64,000 nucleotides of DNA from Wurfbainia villosa (taxonomy: Eukaryota; Streptophyta; Magnoliopsida; Zingiberales; Zingiberaceae), in NCBI GenBank assembly GCA_025175895.1, contig CM046008.1:21717255-21781254 (forward strand). The letters run 5' to 3'. Below are positions 1 through 11,965 of the stretch, piece after piece. Made by a program: the position numbers and the translations under genes. The notes beneath the pieces are model-generated. The model saw nothing but the letters and a program-made list of their open reading frames with translations, was not told where the DNA came from and searched no databases. Numbering within the stretch: the stretch's first letter is position 1; every line of letters begins with the position of its first letter.

Positions 1-2732
1 TACAACAGGTATACATCAGCATAACAGGTATATATGCATGCATACACTAAATAAACTGAACAACAACGATGCTGACATACCTGACAGTCAGCTACTCTAT
101 CCTCATCCAACCTGGGCATATAACCACAACATAGGGTATAAAGAATAGTACTAACTCACACAATATCCTGATATGGGTCAAGAGTATCACCGTGAATAAC
201 CAATAGGTATACAAGTACCGGTCTACTACCATACAGGAAATGCAATAGCATGTATGAATATGTACAAACAAATGCAACAAGCATAGTACATACAAATGCA
301 TCATCAAAATGAGTATTCATATAGACTGTATATGTATGTATACAAATCACCATCATCCATCTATATATATATACAAGCAAGTATGTATATATATATAACC
401 ATATGCAAAGCACCGTATGATACGGCAATGCAGCATGCATGGTCATGCCTACTCACCCCTACTCGCTACCATGACCCCAGTGTGGCCTAGGTGGCACGAC
501 ATGATAACTATCCCATCTCACATCAACCACTGCTATAGAGTGGCCAAGTGGGCAGTATGATCAAGTAGCATATGAGCGTAAAGAGCTCCCTACGCAATGG
601 GGGTCCCTGCTGCTGGCCACTCCGACTGACACTACCCATGAGTGGTCGAGTGTCATGCACCCAGGACAACTGCATGCAACTCCAACTACCATCGTCTATA
701 ATGGTAGAGTGCGGCACAACAGATGATATGCCCTCACACCAATTACTCCTCTGGGAGTAACCTGGGAGGCAGGATGACTGACGACTCTCTCTCAACCCCA
801 AGAGGAGACGATGTCATCATATGCATGCAATGACATGAGAGTACTGTCTCACATACAGACATCTACCATAGACTCTCTGTTCAACAGAGAGTCACGCCCA
901 TTTGATCAGTACACTCTCTATCCTGTAGAGAGTCGTACTCATCTAATCATGGCAAGCTAGGACCATCGGTCCGTAGCGACACACTATCCACGACTCACCT
1001 GACCATTTACACAACACGTGGTTGGTAAATAAATGTGCAACATACAGGTATGGAATAAGTCCTACATATAGGGCATTACCTACCCACGGAGAACCATTTT
1101 GCCAAATTTACAATTTTGGGTCATCCTCCGTACTCTGACATCTACACCCTACTAAACATTTAGACTTACTTACATCACATCTGTACTCCTAAATCATGAT
1201 AGGGAATATGTGATATCAACAATTGAGCATATATATATCCAATGATAAGTTCAAGCATACGATAATCAGAGCAGGGTCAAGATAATATGAACACCTAACA
1301 TGCTGTCTAAATCTAAAAACCATTACATCTACCTGACCAGGTAGGAAATTACCCACCTGCTGTCAATGCTCGTAGTAATAAAGTCCTCACGTCCACGGAC
1401 CGATCTCGTATTCACGTCCTGCACATTTCAAACATTGTGGTCATGTTCAAGCATACAACAATATATATATAAATTCGCTATTCTCCCGTTTCTATATTCG
1501 CGTCCCTTAATCGAATACGAATTAGAAACCCCAATAAGCCAGACTTGACCATTTAATTTAAACTCATCGGTTTCAATTAGCAAAAGTGCTAACTCCCTCA
1601 TCCAATTCTATATCCAACTTAACAAAGTTAATCTCATAAAAATTTAACCTTTTACCCCCAACCTATTGTAATAGTATCACCAACAGAATCAATTATAAAT
1701 CTAATTCATAAACACAACACTTAAATCACAGTTGCCTCCCTACTATAATTAATTCTATAATTAACATCCATCATTCTCGGTTAACAAGTATTCTAACCTA
1801 TAACCGTTTATAGCCATTTCGATTAGGGATTTAACTATTGACACACTTCGTCAAAACCAACACTCTTTCGTTCCTCCCCACACAATCCCAATCGGCCAAA
1901 ACTCCAACACCAATTGCAACAACATAAACCCCCCCCCCCTCATCCAGTAGACAACATAAGAACAACTACATAAATCCAAAATAACCATGCTAAATAGCAA
2001 AGAAGAGGAAGCAACCGGGAGTATACCTGAAGTCAACTTCACTGGCAGCTAATCCCCAAAACCTAGTAGCTTCCTTTCACCCACCAACTTACTGACCAAA
2101 ACATATCAACACCTCATTAAGCACTCATCTCCTGTCCATCAAATGAATTGAACTGGATTCACAGCACAAGAGGGGGAACTGATTTTTCTTACCATAATTG
2201 AAACCTCAATGGCAGATCCCCATCGACGGCAGCCACGTAAACGCGCCTCTATTACCGCCGATCTCCGGTGTCCTAACTCCGGCGCTGATCGACAGTGAGA
2301 AACCCCAATAACCGACAACCCATAGAAATGTTGCTTCCTAAAACAACAAAAATTCGGGTTTAGCCGCAGCAAATCCAGAGGACTCCAAAATCCCGTCTAC
2401 TGTAAGAAAAGTCTATGCCTTACCTTGCTCCGACGACAACCAGCGTAGCCTCCACTTCGATCAAACCAAACCCACCTTCGACAGCGTGAAATCGAGTGCA
2501 AGTGATGCTATCGTCAGTCCAAGCCTCCAACCGATGACTTTGTTCACCGACGAAGTCAATGCCCCCCCCCCCCGACGCACTACTCTAGCTCACACTGGAA
2601 CCTCCGGCTCCAACAGCCAATTGTCGTCTTCCCTACCCGAGCATCGTGCCATCGCCGTCGACCCAAGACCCCAAATCGCGAGCCTCCTTTGTTGCTCTGG
2701 TCTGTCCGCGAGCACCTTCGCCTGTCGCCATC
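1..2732 (-). repeat. Ty3/gypsy chromovirus LTR (copy L1, first part)
   Basis: This stretch aligns by eye with the complete solo LTR at 54986-58394: position 1 corresponds to about 55485, so roughly the last 500 bases of the LTR (in element sense) lie outside the window. Shared landmarks are the box around 430-480 (catgcatggtcatg... gctaccacgacccc type), the ordered GAGTGG/CACTC short repeats at 530-760, the two hairpin units at 865-935, and the pyrimidine-rich tail. A copia element interrupts it at 2733. The short open frames here lie in repeated LTR sequence and are not conserved between copies, so I do not call genes. No internal region of this element is present, so it may be a solo LTR or one end of an element. 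Confidence 0.85.
2728..2732. repeat. Target-site duplication CCATC (left) of the copia element
   Basis: CCATC directly precedes the 5' LTR and is repeated at 11598-11602 directly after the 3' LTR. A perfect 5-base duplication is what copia integrase leaves, and it fixes both element ends. Confidence 0.92.
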
Positions 2733-3200
2733 TATTGGTACAGTGGGCACCAAAGTCGAACCGGTATTTTGATTATGGCAAAAGGCTCAATAGTTAAGGG
2801 TATATTTGTTATCTTACGAGCTCAATTAAGTGTGCAGAAATGCTAAAGTTGAGCGGAAGGTCTGCGACACCCGGTGGGAACCGAGGTGGTCGGGCAACGC
2901 CAGAGGGATTTCGGAGGAAGCCGAGGTACTCGGGTGAAGACCGGAAGCGAGGCTACAAGGTAAGCTCGTGTGAAAGCGAAGCAAGGACGTTAAGCGTAGA
3001 TCCGACCCAATACCTCCAATGGAAGGTCTAGGTCGAGATCAGTTGGTTAGAACCATCGTACTTTATATTTTAAGCTAACTTGTATCGGTCCCAAAACCCT
3101 TTGACTACGTCTACTACACCAATGGTCTAAGTTCCAAATCGAGAAGAGCTCGAATTTCAAGGGGGTGAATTTGGACTTGACTCGTGTTTTGGTACAAAGG

Positions 3201-3432
3201 GTGATGTGGCATCAAGGTGGACATCCAAACCATCACCAAGCTTGGACCCCCAAAATTAGGTGATGTGGCATCAAGGTGGACATCCAAAACCATCATCAAG
3301 TTGGACGCCCAAAATAAGGTGAGTTGGCACAAGATGGTTGGCAAACCACCATCAAGCTTGGACGCCCAAAATGAGGAGAGTTGGCACAAGATGGTTGGCT
3401 CCCATGATGTGGCACAAGTTGAATGGCTCCAA
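3201..3432 (+). repeat. 59-base tandem array in the copia LTR
   Basis: The motif around GTGATGTGGCATCAAGG / GTGAGTTGGCACAAG recurs at 3201, 3260, 3319 and 3376 (spacing 59, 59, 57). In the 3' LTR the matching array (10611 on) has lost most of one unit near 10683. Open frames reading through it are an artefact of the repeat. Confidence 0.85.
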
Positions 3433-3683
3433 CAAGTTGGCGCCCAAGGAGGTTGGAGGTGGCACAAGGTGGTTGGATGAAACACCTCATCCTCAAGTTG
3501 GCGCCCAAGGAGGTTGGAGGTGGCACAAGGTGGTTGGATGAAACACCTCATCCTTGAGTTGGCGCACAAGAAGGTTGGAGGTGGCACAAGGTGGTTGGAT
3601 GAAACACCTCATCCTTGAGTTGGCGCACAAGAAGGTTGGAGGTGGCACAAGGTGGTTGGATGAAACACCTCATCCTTGAGTTG
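3433..3683 (+). repeat. 61-base tandem array in the copia LTR
   Basis: Four units anchored on AGTTGG at 3496, 3557, 3618 and 3679 are spaced exactly 61 bases, with the first unit starting near 3433. The same array sits at about 10825-11074 in the 3' LTR. Two unit types alternate (GGCGCCCAAGGAGG and GGCGCACAAGAAGG). Confidence 0.9.
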
Positions 3684-4198
3684 GGATAAGAACCTCACCT
3701 TGGACACTACCTATGTCTAAATTCATAGATCAATATCCATAAATAGACATGTTCAAGCCAAGCAAATTACAAGAAATCAAGAGCTCTCAACACGCCGTCG
3801 TAACGCCGCTACTACTACTCACATTTGCACGACAAACGAAAGCTACATCTTCTACTTATAAGAGTTGTCGGTATATTTATTTAAGTTCTACTTTAAATTG
3901 TCTTTGTGCTTTAATCGTAACAAGGAAAGGGGAGTGTCCCTTTGCCTTGATTTCTTTTGTGATCGTTGTTCTACTTCCAACGAGGAGGAGTGGTTTTAGT
4001 GAATTGCCCTCCGTACGTGATCAAGGATCACTAGGGCCGTGGATTAGCAATCGAAAGATTGTGAACCACGTAAAAATATCTTGTCTACTTTATATTTCCG
4101 CTGTGCACTCTCTACTTGCTTTTTACTTATTGCAAAAGTTTTTTTTAACGACACTGTATCGCTTATTCACCCCCTCTAGCACACTTTCGATCCAACAA

Positions 4199-4215
4199 TT
4201 GGTATCGAGTCGGGG
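4199..4215 (+). other. Primer binding site of the copia element
   Basis: TTGGTATCGAGTCGGGG begins one base after the LTR end (CCAACA, 4197). It resembles the complement of the initiator methionine tRNA 3' end used by plant copia elements (TGGTATCAGAGC), with changes in the second half. Confidence 0.75.
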
Positions 4216-4572
4216 CGCTAAGATTCGTGAAACCACCAATCTAGCTTTGTTTTTTTTTTCACAGATTTTTTATTTATTTATTTCTGTTTTCGTATAATTA
4301 TTTCACTTGCTTATCTTCTCCTACATATAGAATTGCATTAGAGGCTTTAGGATCCGGATAAGGTTGTCCTTCGGGTTAGATCCCGAGTAAGGTTGTCCTC
4401 CGGAACTTCAACGACATTCGCATTTGATTGTTTATTTCTTTTTGCAAGTTACATTTTATATATATATTTTTTCTTTTTACTTCTCAAGACTACTAATCCA
4501 AGACGAAAGTCTTGGAATATTCTTTCGTGTGTGTTTTGCAAGATTCTTTTCGTGCTCTTCTTCTTGTTTTAA

Positions 4573-5890
4573 ATGGCCCATCTCGAAGGGTTTAGCATCA
4601 CTGACCCCCGTTTTACAACGGTAATGACTTTCGTTATTGGAAGGGTCGGATGGAATGCTTTCTTAAAACCCAAATCGAGATGTGGATCGTAATCCAAACC
4701 GGTTTCACACTTCCTATTAATGAAGATGGTGAATCTTTGGGTTACGATCAATGGTCAAATTCCATGAAAAACAAGTAGAAGCCGATGCCAAGGCAACTCA
4801 AATCTTGCAATGTGGGTTGTCCAAGGAAGAGCTCAACCGCCGGCCCCTTCATTAGTGCAAAGGACTTATGGACCAAGCTAGTGGAACTACACAAGGCACC
4901 GATTACACGAAGGTATGTAAAAGAGATTTACTTTTAAATAAATTGTATAACTTGGTCCAAAGCCGAGAACTCAACTACATGCTCAGTGTTCCAAGAAGAA
5001 GAAGCCCGCAACCAACTCCATGCCATCGGACAAAAGGTCGAGAATCGCGAAGTAGACTCGAATAGAATTCTCTTAACTCGCTCAATCTAGACCACCTTGT
5101 GGGCATCCATGGTCGATGCCTACAAGGTCTCCAAGGACCTTTCTAAAATTATTAGACTAATTGTTTTCGTAATGCTTGAATTACATGAGCAAACTAAGTC
5201 CGAGTGCCCAAAGCTAAAGAGTAACGATCAAAGACTGTGTTCCAAGAAGAAGAAGCTACTTGGGAAGCAAGCTCAAGGAAGAAGACGATATATCCAAGCT
5301 CTAATGGCTAAGCCGACCGAGCACGACTCAAACCAAGAAGAGTCCGAGTCCGAATGGCGATGAGCTTCCATTCAAGACAAGCCACGATCCGTATCCGGTT
5401 CAAAAGAATCATTAAGGGTAAGTCGGTCGTTACTTAATACTTTGTATGGTGCAATTAAATTTTTAAATAAGAAACTAGCTAAGTCCGAGTCCAAGGTCGA
5501 GACCCTAATTGAGGAGGTTAACCTCTCAAACATGAGGTCTCCTAACCTCTTCGACTACTCAGATTCAAGAGGAGGACTCAACCTGCTGAAAAGCTTGAAG
5601 TTGAGAACTCGCTTGAAAACACAAGTCAAGACCTTAGGAACACGTTGGAAAGGTTCACTTTGGGATCCAAGGGACTTGACCTCTTACTTGATCACAAAGG
5701 GCCGTGGTACAACAAGGCCTGACTCGGTTTAACTCAAATACAACCAATAAGTCATATATGTCTATAGTAAACCAACATAAGAAAAATGTCCAAGCATGGG
5801 TCCCTAAGATCACTTTGATTTCAACTTTAGGATCTAACATGTATTGGGTTCCCAAGGACCAAATTCACTATGTGAATAGACCCACTTGAT
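4573..5890 (+). pseudogene. Copia gag relic
   Basis: The frame appears to start at ATG 4573 (MAHLEGFSI...). It can be followed through several frames: LWTKL-type and LLLNKLYNLVQ residues (4870-4970), a segment encoding WASMVDAYKVSKDLSKI (5097-5150), a basic/acidic helical stretch with KLAKSESKVETLIEEV (5460-5510), and KNVQAWVPK near 5790. These are typical of the SIRE/Maximus gag, which coats the genomic RNA. The region needs several frameshifts and has stops, so it is non-functional. No intact zinc knuckle is evident. The segment 5891-6400 that follows holds no recognisable domain. Confidence 0.75.
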
Positions 5891-6400
5891 TCAATGGTCC
5901 AGGGGGAGCCAATACAAAATGTATTTTTGTTAAGTCTTAGAAATTGCATGCTTAGTTTTTCCTTTATTTTTAGAATGGTTAGATAGGACTCATAATCAAC
6001 TAAAATCCTACGAAAAGATTGAGCCTCGGGGAGCCTCTTTTCAAAAATAACTAGTTAGACCAAGATGTAGTCTCAAGTAAGTCGAGTTATCAATTTCTTG
6101 AAATTAGCTTTGTCTAAGGAAGTGGTCGTTGTTCCGATCAAAGAAGGCCTCGTGGCCTCGCCACGACCGAAGCTAATCTCTTGAAAAGATTACTTGATGA
6201 GCTTAGACTAAATCCGAATCTAACCTAATGTTGGTTAATTTAAATTCATTAAAATTAATCAAGTAAAATTGAAAGTCATCTCACAATAACACATAGGAAT
6301 AACATGTTTTGATCATGTAGATATTGGTGAGATGATTTAGGTTTAAAAACTTACAAACAACCCTTTAGTAATTCCAATATCCGATCCAACTACCTTATAT

Positions 6401-6833
6401 GTAGGATCAATGGATGTTGATGCTGGTTGCTCCCGACACATGACCGGGATCAACTCAAATTTTCGGTTACGATTCAAACGACAAGGATCGTAGCCTTCGA
6501 AATAACGCAAGCTCAAAATCATCGGATCAGTGATATTGAGCTCAACTCTAACTTTACAATTCAAAATGTCTTATTAGTAGAAAACTTTCAATATAATTTA
6601 CTTAGTGTAAGCCAATTGTGTGATAACAATTATAAGGTCATATTTCTAGAAAATGAATGCGTAATCAAGATAAATGCAACATCTAAAATAATACTTAAAG
6701 GAACTAGGAATAGCAACATCTACACAATAAATTTACCTAACTCCTCAACCAAGTGTCTTATGACACAAAGAAGAGGAATCTTGGTTATGGCAATCAAGAC
6801 TCCTGACACTGCACCCAAGACTCGGCCCACAAG
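6401..6833 (+). pseudogene. Copia protease end and GAG-pre-integrase relic
   Basis: The codons at 6419-6448 read DAGCSRHMTG, the copia aspartic-protease active-site motif (usually D-S/T-G-C-S-x-H-M-T-G, here with Ala at the second place). A frame change follows. The downstream frame (6427-6837) has ENFQYNLLSVSQLCD and a KIILKGTR-type segment, the usual protease C-end to GAG-pre-integrase sequence. Protease would cleave the Gag-Pol polyprotein. Confidence 0.78.
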
Positions 6834-7446
6834 ATGAGTCAGAGTGGCTTGCTTATAGGTTTGCCTAAACTAAACAACTTGGATAATAAAATATGTAATG
6901 CTTGTCAACAAGGTAAACAATCTAGGACACAACATCAATTAACTAATCAAGAACGAACCAAAAGTGTTCTTGAGCTCCTACACATGGATCTATTTGATTC
7001 ACATGGAGCTAAGTCACTCAATGGTAGTCAATTTTGCTTAGTCATAATTGATTTACTATTCTAGATTTACTTGGGTTAGGTTTATCAAACATAAAAATGA
7101 TACTAGACCAACTAATCAATCTTTGTAGGTTAATCAAAATCAAAAGAACCTTAAGATTAAAAGACTTAGAAGTTTATCATGGTGGTGAATTCAAACCACA
7201 GTGTTTACAGATTTCTGTAATCTAAACGGATACCACCATGAGTTTTCATGTCCTAGAACCCCACAACAAAATGGGTTAGTCGAACGGAAAAATAGAACCC
7301 TACAAGAAGCCGCTAGGACAATGTTAAACGAGTATAACCTACCCGATAGATTTTTGGCAGAGGCCGTTAGTACGGCTTGCTATGTCCAAAATAGGATCCT
7401 TATGGTAAAGAGGCACCAAAAGTCCTCAGACGATTTATCACGATAA
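6834..7446 (+). pseudogene. Copia integrase relic
   Basis: The first part (6834-7064) keeps the CxxC half of the zinc-binding region (ICNACQQGKQ) and the start of the catalytic core (ELLHMDLFD). A broken stretch with stops follows (7065-7200). The frame 7201-7446 then has CPRTPQQNGLVERKNRT, which contains the catalytic Glu region of copia integrase. Integrase would insert the cDNA into the genome. Stops around 7063 and 7446 and the loss of frame between them make it inactive. 7447-7910 has no clear domain. Confidence 0.82.
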
Positions 7447-7910
7447 AATACCAACATCAAATACTTTAGGTATTTGGATGCAAGGTACATATCTTAAACA
7501 CTAAGGATTACCTAGGAAATTCAAATCCAAAACCTCACTGAACCTTTCTAGGATACTCAACCACCAAGAGAGCTTATAGGGTATACAATCACGACACTCT
7601 TAGAGTCGAAGAAACCATTAATATAGTTTTCGACGAAGGACACGAACCCGTTCAATCCTTAACAAAACCAACTAGCAAATCAACTTATAGCAAACCCGAC
7701 TCTGATCTTGAACTTGAATCTCGTCCTAACCCAAGTCATCCTATCGACCAAGTGATAGATGACCCTAACCCAAGTCATCCTATCAATCAAGTTATAGGTG
7801 ATCCAAATTTAGGGTTCGAACTAGAGCTTCATATCGAAACCTTAGTCAAATCTCGTTAATTTCCAAAATCGAACCCAAAACTATTGAACAAGCACTTCTT
7901 GATCCCGACC

Positions 7911-8535
7911 GATTATTGCTATGCAAGAAGAGCTAGCTCAATTCACTAGAAATGAAGTCCGGGAATTAGTACCACCACCTAAAGAAAAATCAATTATTGG
8001 AACAAGGTGGGTATTTCAAATAAACTTGATGATAAAGGTGAAGTAGTTAGAAATAAAGCTAGGTTAGTCGCAAAAGGGTTTAGTCAAGTCGAAGGTTTAG
8101 ATTACGATGAGACCTACGCCTGAGCAAGACTAGAGTCCATCCGAATGTTGTTAGCATATGCCGCACATCGAGGTTTTAAATTGTTTCAAATGGATGTCAA
8201 GTCAGCATTTTTGAATGGATACATTAAGGAAGAAGTTTACGCTACCAACCTCCGGATTCAAAATCTAGATAAACCCGACCATGTCCTTAGACTTAAGAAA
8301 GCCCTATATGGACTCAAACAAGCCCCAAGAGCTTGGTACGAAAAGGCTTTCGATCTATCTTAAGTCCAAAGGATTCAACCAAGGTTTAGTCGACCCAACC
8401 TTATTCAAAAAACCGTAGGAAAAGAAATCTTTATAGCCCAAATCTATGTAGATGATATAATTTTTGGAACTACCAACTCGATCCTCGCTAAACGTAATTC
8501 ATCTCACTTATGGAAAGTGAATTTGAAATGAATTT
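7911..8535 (+). pseudogene. Copia reverse transcriptase relic
   Basis: Conserved blocks appear in order: ELVPPPKEKSIIGTRWVF (about 7960-8015), ARLVAKGFSQVEGLDYDETYA (about 8060-8120, followed by an in-frame TGA), FQMDVKSAFLNG (8190-8220), KALYGLKQAPRAWY (8297-8340) and YVDD at 8445-8456. The enzyme would copy genomic RNA to DNA. At least one stop and two frameshifts break it. The catalytic YVDD itself is intact. Confidence 0.88.
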
Positions 8536-8699
8536 AGTAGGAGAGTTAAGTTTCTTCTTAGGTTTACAAATTAAACAAACTAAAGATGGAATATATTTAC
8601 ATCAACAAAATATACTAAGGACTTAATAAATCGATTTGGAATGCAAGATGCTAAAATAATTAATACACCTATAGCAACTAATGTTAATATAAACGAAGA

Positions 8700-9340
8700 T
8701 GTAGAAGGAAAACCCGTTGACCTAAAAATACTATAGGAGCGCAATAGGAAGTCTCCTATACTTAACCGCGAGCCGAATTCGACATTTTATTCAGGGTAAG
8801 TATGCGCAAGGTTACAAACTGTGCCAAGGAGTCTCACCTAACCCTAGTCAAGCGTATCCTTAGATATCTAAAGGGCACGCTAAACGAGGTATTTGGTACC
8901 CTAGATCTACCGAGTTTAATCTAATCGGCTATCTGACCGACTATGCCGGTAGTAAACTCGATAGAAAGAGCACGAGTGGTTGTTGTCAAATCCTACTCGA
9001 GTCTAGTGAGTGAGGGAAGCAAAGATTATGCGTTGCCTTATCTACCAGCCGAATACGCTATGCGATGGGTGAGTGTGTCTCTCACCTGTGGATGAAGCAC
9101 ACTCTCCAAGACTTTAGCTTAATCTTTAACAACATTAAAACCTACATAGATAACATTAGTTCAATTAACTTAACTAAAAATCCAATATGTCATTCTAGGA
9201 CAAAACATATAGAAGTTAAACACCACTTCATTAGGGAACATGTAACTAATGGAACTATACAACTAGAGTATGTTGAGTCCAAATCAAACCTAGCGACATC
9301 TTCACCAAACCACTACCCAAGGTTTAATTTAGTTTATTAA
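8700..9340 (+). pseudogene. Copia RNase H relic
   Basis: Decayed RNase H sequence runs from about 8740 (start of the SRPDI-type region) to the clear tail frame 9065-9340. That frame has RTKHIEVKHHFIREHV and EYVESKSNLA, the usual copia end before IFTKPL (frame-shifted at 9300). It would remove RNA from the RNA:DNA hybrid. Confidence 0.78.
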
Positions 9341-9715
9341 GACGAAAGTTAGGTATGTGCGTAATAGAGTAGGATTTAAATTTTTCTATATATGTACTCT
9401 ATTTTTGCTTCTTTTATGAAATTAGCCTAAGTCTTACCTTAGAAATCATATACCTATAGATTTAAGGAGCTAACACATCTCACAACACATAGGACTAATG
9501 TGTTTGTGTACTTAGCCACGTGACGGCGTGAGATGTTAGGACCTTACTCCCGTTCCAGATGTAGATTCAAAGCATCGATATGAACCATGGAGTATAATTA
9601 TTTAAAATTAATCAACTCCTTCAAGACTTATTGATCATTCTATATCAATCAAGTCAAACCGGAGTTGTACATTTTAGATGAACATATTTTCAAGCTTATT
9701 ATTATTTTAAAAAAA

Positions 9716-9794
<79 letters not shown>

Positions 9795-10170
9795 AACTAT
9801 CTGGGACTAACAAACCCAAAAATATATTTAAAAAATTTGTGAGATATGGCAAAAGGGGAGAAAGTCACAAAAGTAACCAAAATTAACCAAAATTAAAGGG
9901 GAAGAAAGTAAACAAAATTATTACCTTTTATATTAAGTAATCATTACTTAAGCAACTATTAAGGGGAGTAAAAATTATTTTTCAAGAACTCACCTTCTCA
10001 AGGGGGAGGTTACTCTCAAAGGGAGAGAACTTGAAACAATAATATTTCTCATTCATATTTAATCATTATGCTAGCTCATTCATATTTAATCTTTATGCTA
10101 GCTCATTCATGCTTAATCATTATGCTAGCTTAATTTTTCCTTAACTTTTAGTGTCGGTTTGCCATGAATC
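9341..10170 (+). other. Copia region after RNase H, no gene seen
   Basis: AT-rich DNA between RNase H and the purine tract. It contains the AT microsatellite at 9716-9791 and three short direct repeats near 10040-10140 (ATTCATATTTAATC / TATGCTAGCT). SIRE-type elements may carry an env-like frame here, but I see none. Confidence 0.6.
9716..9791. repeat. AT dinucleotide microsatellite
   Basis: About 76 bases of alternating T and A with a single TT break at about 9741. Apparent frames on both strands encoding Ile-Tyr runs are artefacts. Confidence 0.97.
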
Positions 10171-10182
10171 AAAAGGGGGAGA
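10171..10182 (+). other. Polypurine tract of the copia element
   Basis: AAAAGGGGGAGA lies two bases upstream of the 3' LTR start (TGTTGGT, 10184). It is the expected plus-strand primer. Confidence 0.9.
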
Positions 10183-10183
10183 T

Positions 10184-11597
10184 TGTTGGTGCAAAGGCAC
10201 CAAAGTCGAACCGCATTTTGATTATGGCAAAAGGCTCAATAGTTAAGGGTATATTTGTTATCTTACGAGCTCAATTATGTGCGTAAATGCTAAAGTTGGC
10301 GGAAGGTTCTGACACCCGGTGGGAACCGAGGTGGTCGGGCAACGCCAGAGGATTCGGAGGAAGCCGAGGTACTGGGTGAAGACCAAGCGAGGCTACAAGG
10401 TAAGCTCGTGTGAAAGCGGCAAGGTCGTTAGCGTAGATCCGACCCAATACCTCCAATGGAAGGTTGGTTAGAACCATCGATTTTATATTTTAAGCTAACT
10501 TGTACAAAACCCTTTGACCACTACACCAATCTGGTCTAGTTCCATGAGAAGAGCTCGAATTTCAAGGGGGTGAATTTGGACTTGACTCGTGTTTTGGTAC
10601 AAAGGGTGATGTGGCATCAAGGTGGACATCCAAACCATCACCAAGCTTGGACCCCCAAAATTAGGTGATGTGGCATCAAGGTGGCCTTCAAGTTGGACGC
10701 CCAAAATAAGGTGAGTTGGCACAAGATGGTTGGCAAACCACCATCAAGCTTGGACGCCCAAAATGAGGAGAGTTGGCACAAGATGGTTGGCTCCCATGAT
10801 GTGGCACAAGTTGAATGGCTCCAACAAGTTGGCGCCCAAGGAGGTTGGAGGTGGCACAAGGTGGTTGGATGAAACACCTCATCCTCAAGTTGGCGCCCAA
10901 GGAGGTTGGAGGTGGCACAAGGTGGTTGGATGAAACACCTCATCCTTGAGTTGGCGCACAAGAAGGTTGGAGGTGGCACAAGGTGGTTGGATGAAACACC
11001 TCATCCTTGAGTTGGCGCACAAGAAGGTTGGAGGTGGCACAAGGTGGTTGGATGAAACACCTCATACTTGAGTTGGGATAAGAACCTCACCTTGGACACT
11101 ACCTATGTCTAAATTCATAGATCAATATCCATAAATAGACATGTTCAAGCCAAGCAAATTACAAGAAATCAAGAGCTCTCAACACGCCGTCGTAATGCCG
11201 CTACTACTACTCACATTTGCTACGACGAAGTGCCGCCGACAACGAAAGCTACATCTTCTACTTATAAGAGTTGTCGGTATATTTATTTAAGTTCTACTTC
11301 TTTAAATTGTCTTTGTGCTTTAATCGTAACAAGGAAAGGGGGAGTGTCCCTTTGCCTTGATTTCTTTTTGTGATCGTTGCTCCTACTTCCAACGAGGAGG
11401 AGTGGTTTTAGTGAATTGCCCTCCGTACGTGATCAAGGATCACTAGGGCCGTGGATTAGCAATCGAAAGATTGTGAACCACGTAAAAATATCTTGTCTAC
11501 TTTATATTTCACTGCACTCTCTACTTGCTTTTACTTATTGCAAAAGTTTTTTTAAAGACACCGATCGCTATTCACTCCATGACACTTCGATCCAACA
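10184..11597 (+). repeat. Copia 3' LTR
   Basis: 1,414 bases, TGTTGGT...CCAACA. It aligns with 2733-4197 across its length, with many small deletions and substitutions. Examples are the loss within the 59-base array near 10683 and an extra CTACGACGAAGTG-type segment near 11220-11235 absent from the 5' copy. Confidence 0.93.
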
Positions 11598-11602
11598 CCA
11601 TC
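11598..11602. repeat. Target-site duplication CCATC (right) of the copia element
   Basis: This is the matching copy of 2728-2732. Confidence 0.92.
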
Positions 11603-11965
11603 CACTCGAGTGAGAGAAGAACCCCAGGATTGAGGAGGTCGCGGAGGAGAAAGCAGAGTCTGTTGGAGAGAAGAAATTGATCGGGGAAGCTATGGTCGCG
11701 GAAGAGATAAGGAATATCGCGATCGGGAAATGCTCACCGGTAAGAATTAAAGTCCTACGCTCCGCTAATGAACGGTCGATTAGCGTATAATCCGGCTCTA
11801 ATTTGTTCATAAGCCCTTTAAACCTCCTGCCAAAGAGGCTTAGAAGGAATCTCCATTCGAGTCCAGACAAAATTCCTAAAAAAAATTCCTGGAAAAATTT
11901 CATAGGGTATTCTCCTAATTACCCAACATTTCTTTTATTTTATTTTATTTTTACGGTATTTTACG
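11603..11965 (-). repeat. Ty3/gypsy chromovirus LTR (copy L1, remaining part)
   Basis: The sequence continues the LTR interrupted at 2732. It ends with the AT-rich block and GGTATTTTAC, which matches the terminal GGTATTTTACA of the solo LTR at 58394 (last base changed). In element sense this is the LTR start. Confidence 0.8.

Larger units (their letters stand above)
2733..4197 (+). repeat. Copia 5' LTR
   Basis: 1,465 bases. It starts TATTGGT, where the 3' copy starts TGTTGGT, so the usual TG end has mutated. It ends CCAACA just before the primer site. It carries two minisatellite arrays (about 3201-3432 and 3433-3683) and a T-rich segment near 4140-4180 before a CCCCCTCTAGC motif typical of this LTR group. 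Confidence 0.92.
2733..11597 (+). mobile_element. Complete but defective Ty1/copia retrotransposon, SIRE/Maximus-like
   Basis: The element has two LTRs (2733-4197 and 10184-11597), a primer site next to the 5' LTR, a purine tract next to the 3' LTR, and perfect 5-base target duplications. The internal order is gag, protease, integrase, RT, RNase H, which is the copia order. Every reading frame is broken by stops and frameshifts, so it cannot move by itself. It lies inside a gypsy LTR and is therefore younger than that LTR. The lineage call rests on the gag style (LWTKL, LLLNKLYNL, VDAYKVSKDLSKI) and on the long region after RNase H. I see no env-like frame in that region. Confidence 0.93.

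Noticed and set aside
2139..2797. Short frames of 60-100 codons at the end of LTR L1 as host genes
   Set aside because: They are inside the LTR, not conserved in the solo LTR copy, and show no domain.
3114..3587. 157-codon open frame in the copia LTR, repeated at 10638-10979
   Set aside because: It is the antisense translation of the 59- and 61-base tandem arrays; several frames on both strands are open for the same reason.
3433..3683. Regular repeats suggestive of a CRISPR array
   Set aside because: Units are contiguous with no unique spacers, lie in an LTR, and the DNA is from a plant nucleus.
9649..9886. Open frames encoding Ile-Tyr runs on both strands
   Set aside because: They read through an AT microsatellite. 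The same occurs at 52033-52332, 52726-53085 and 61798-62007.
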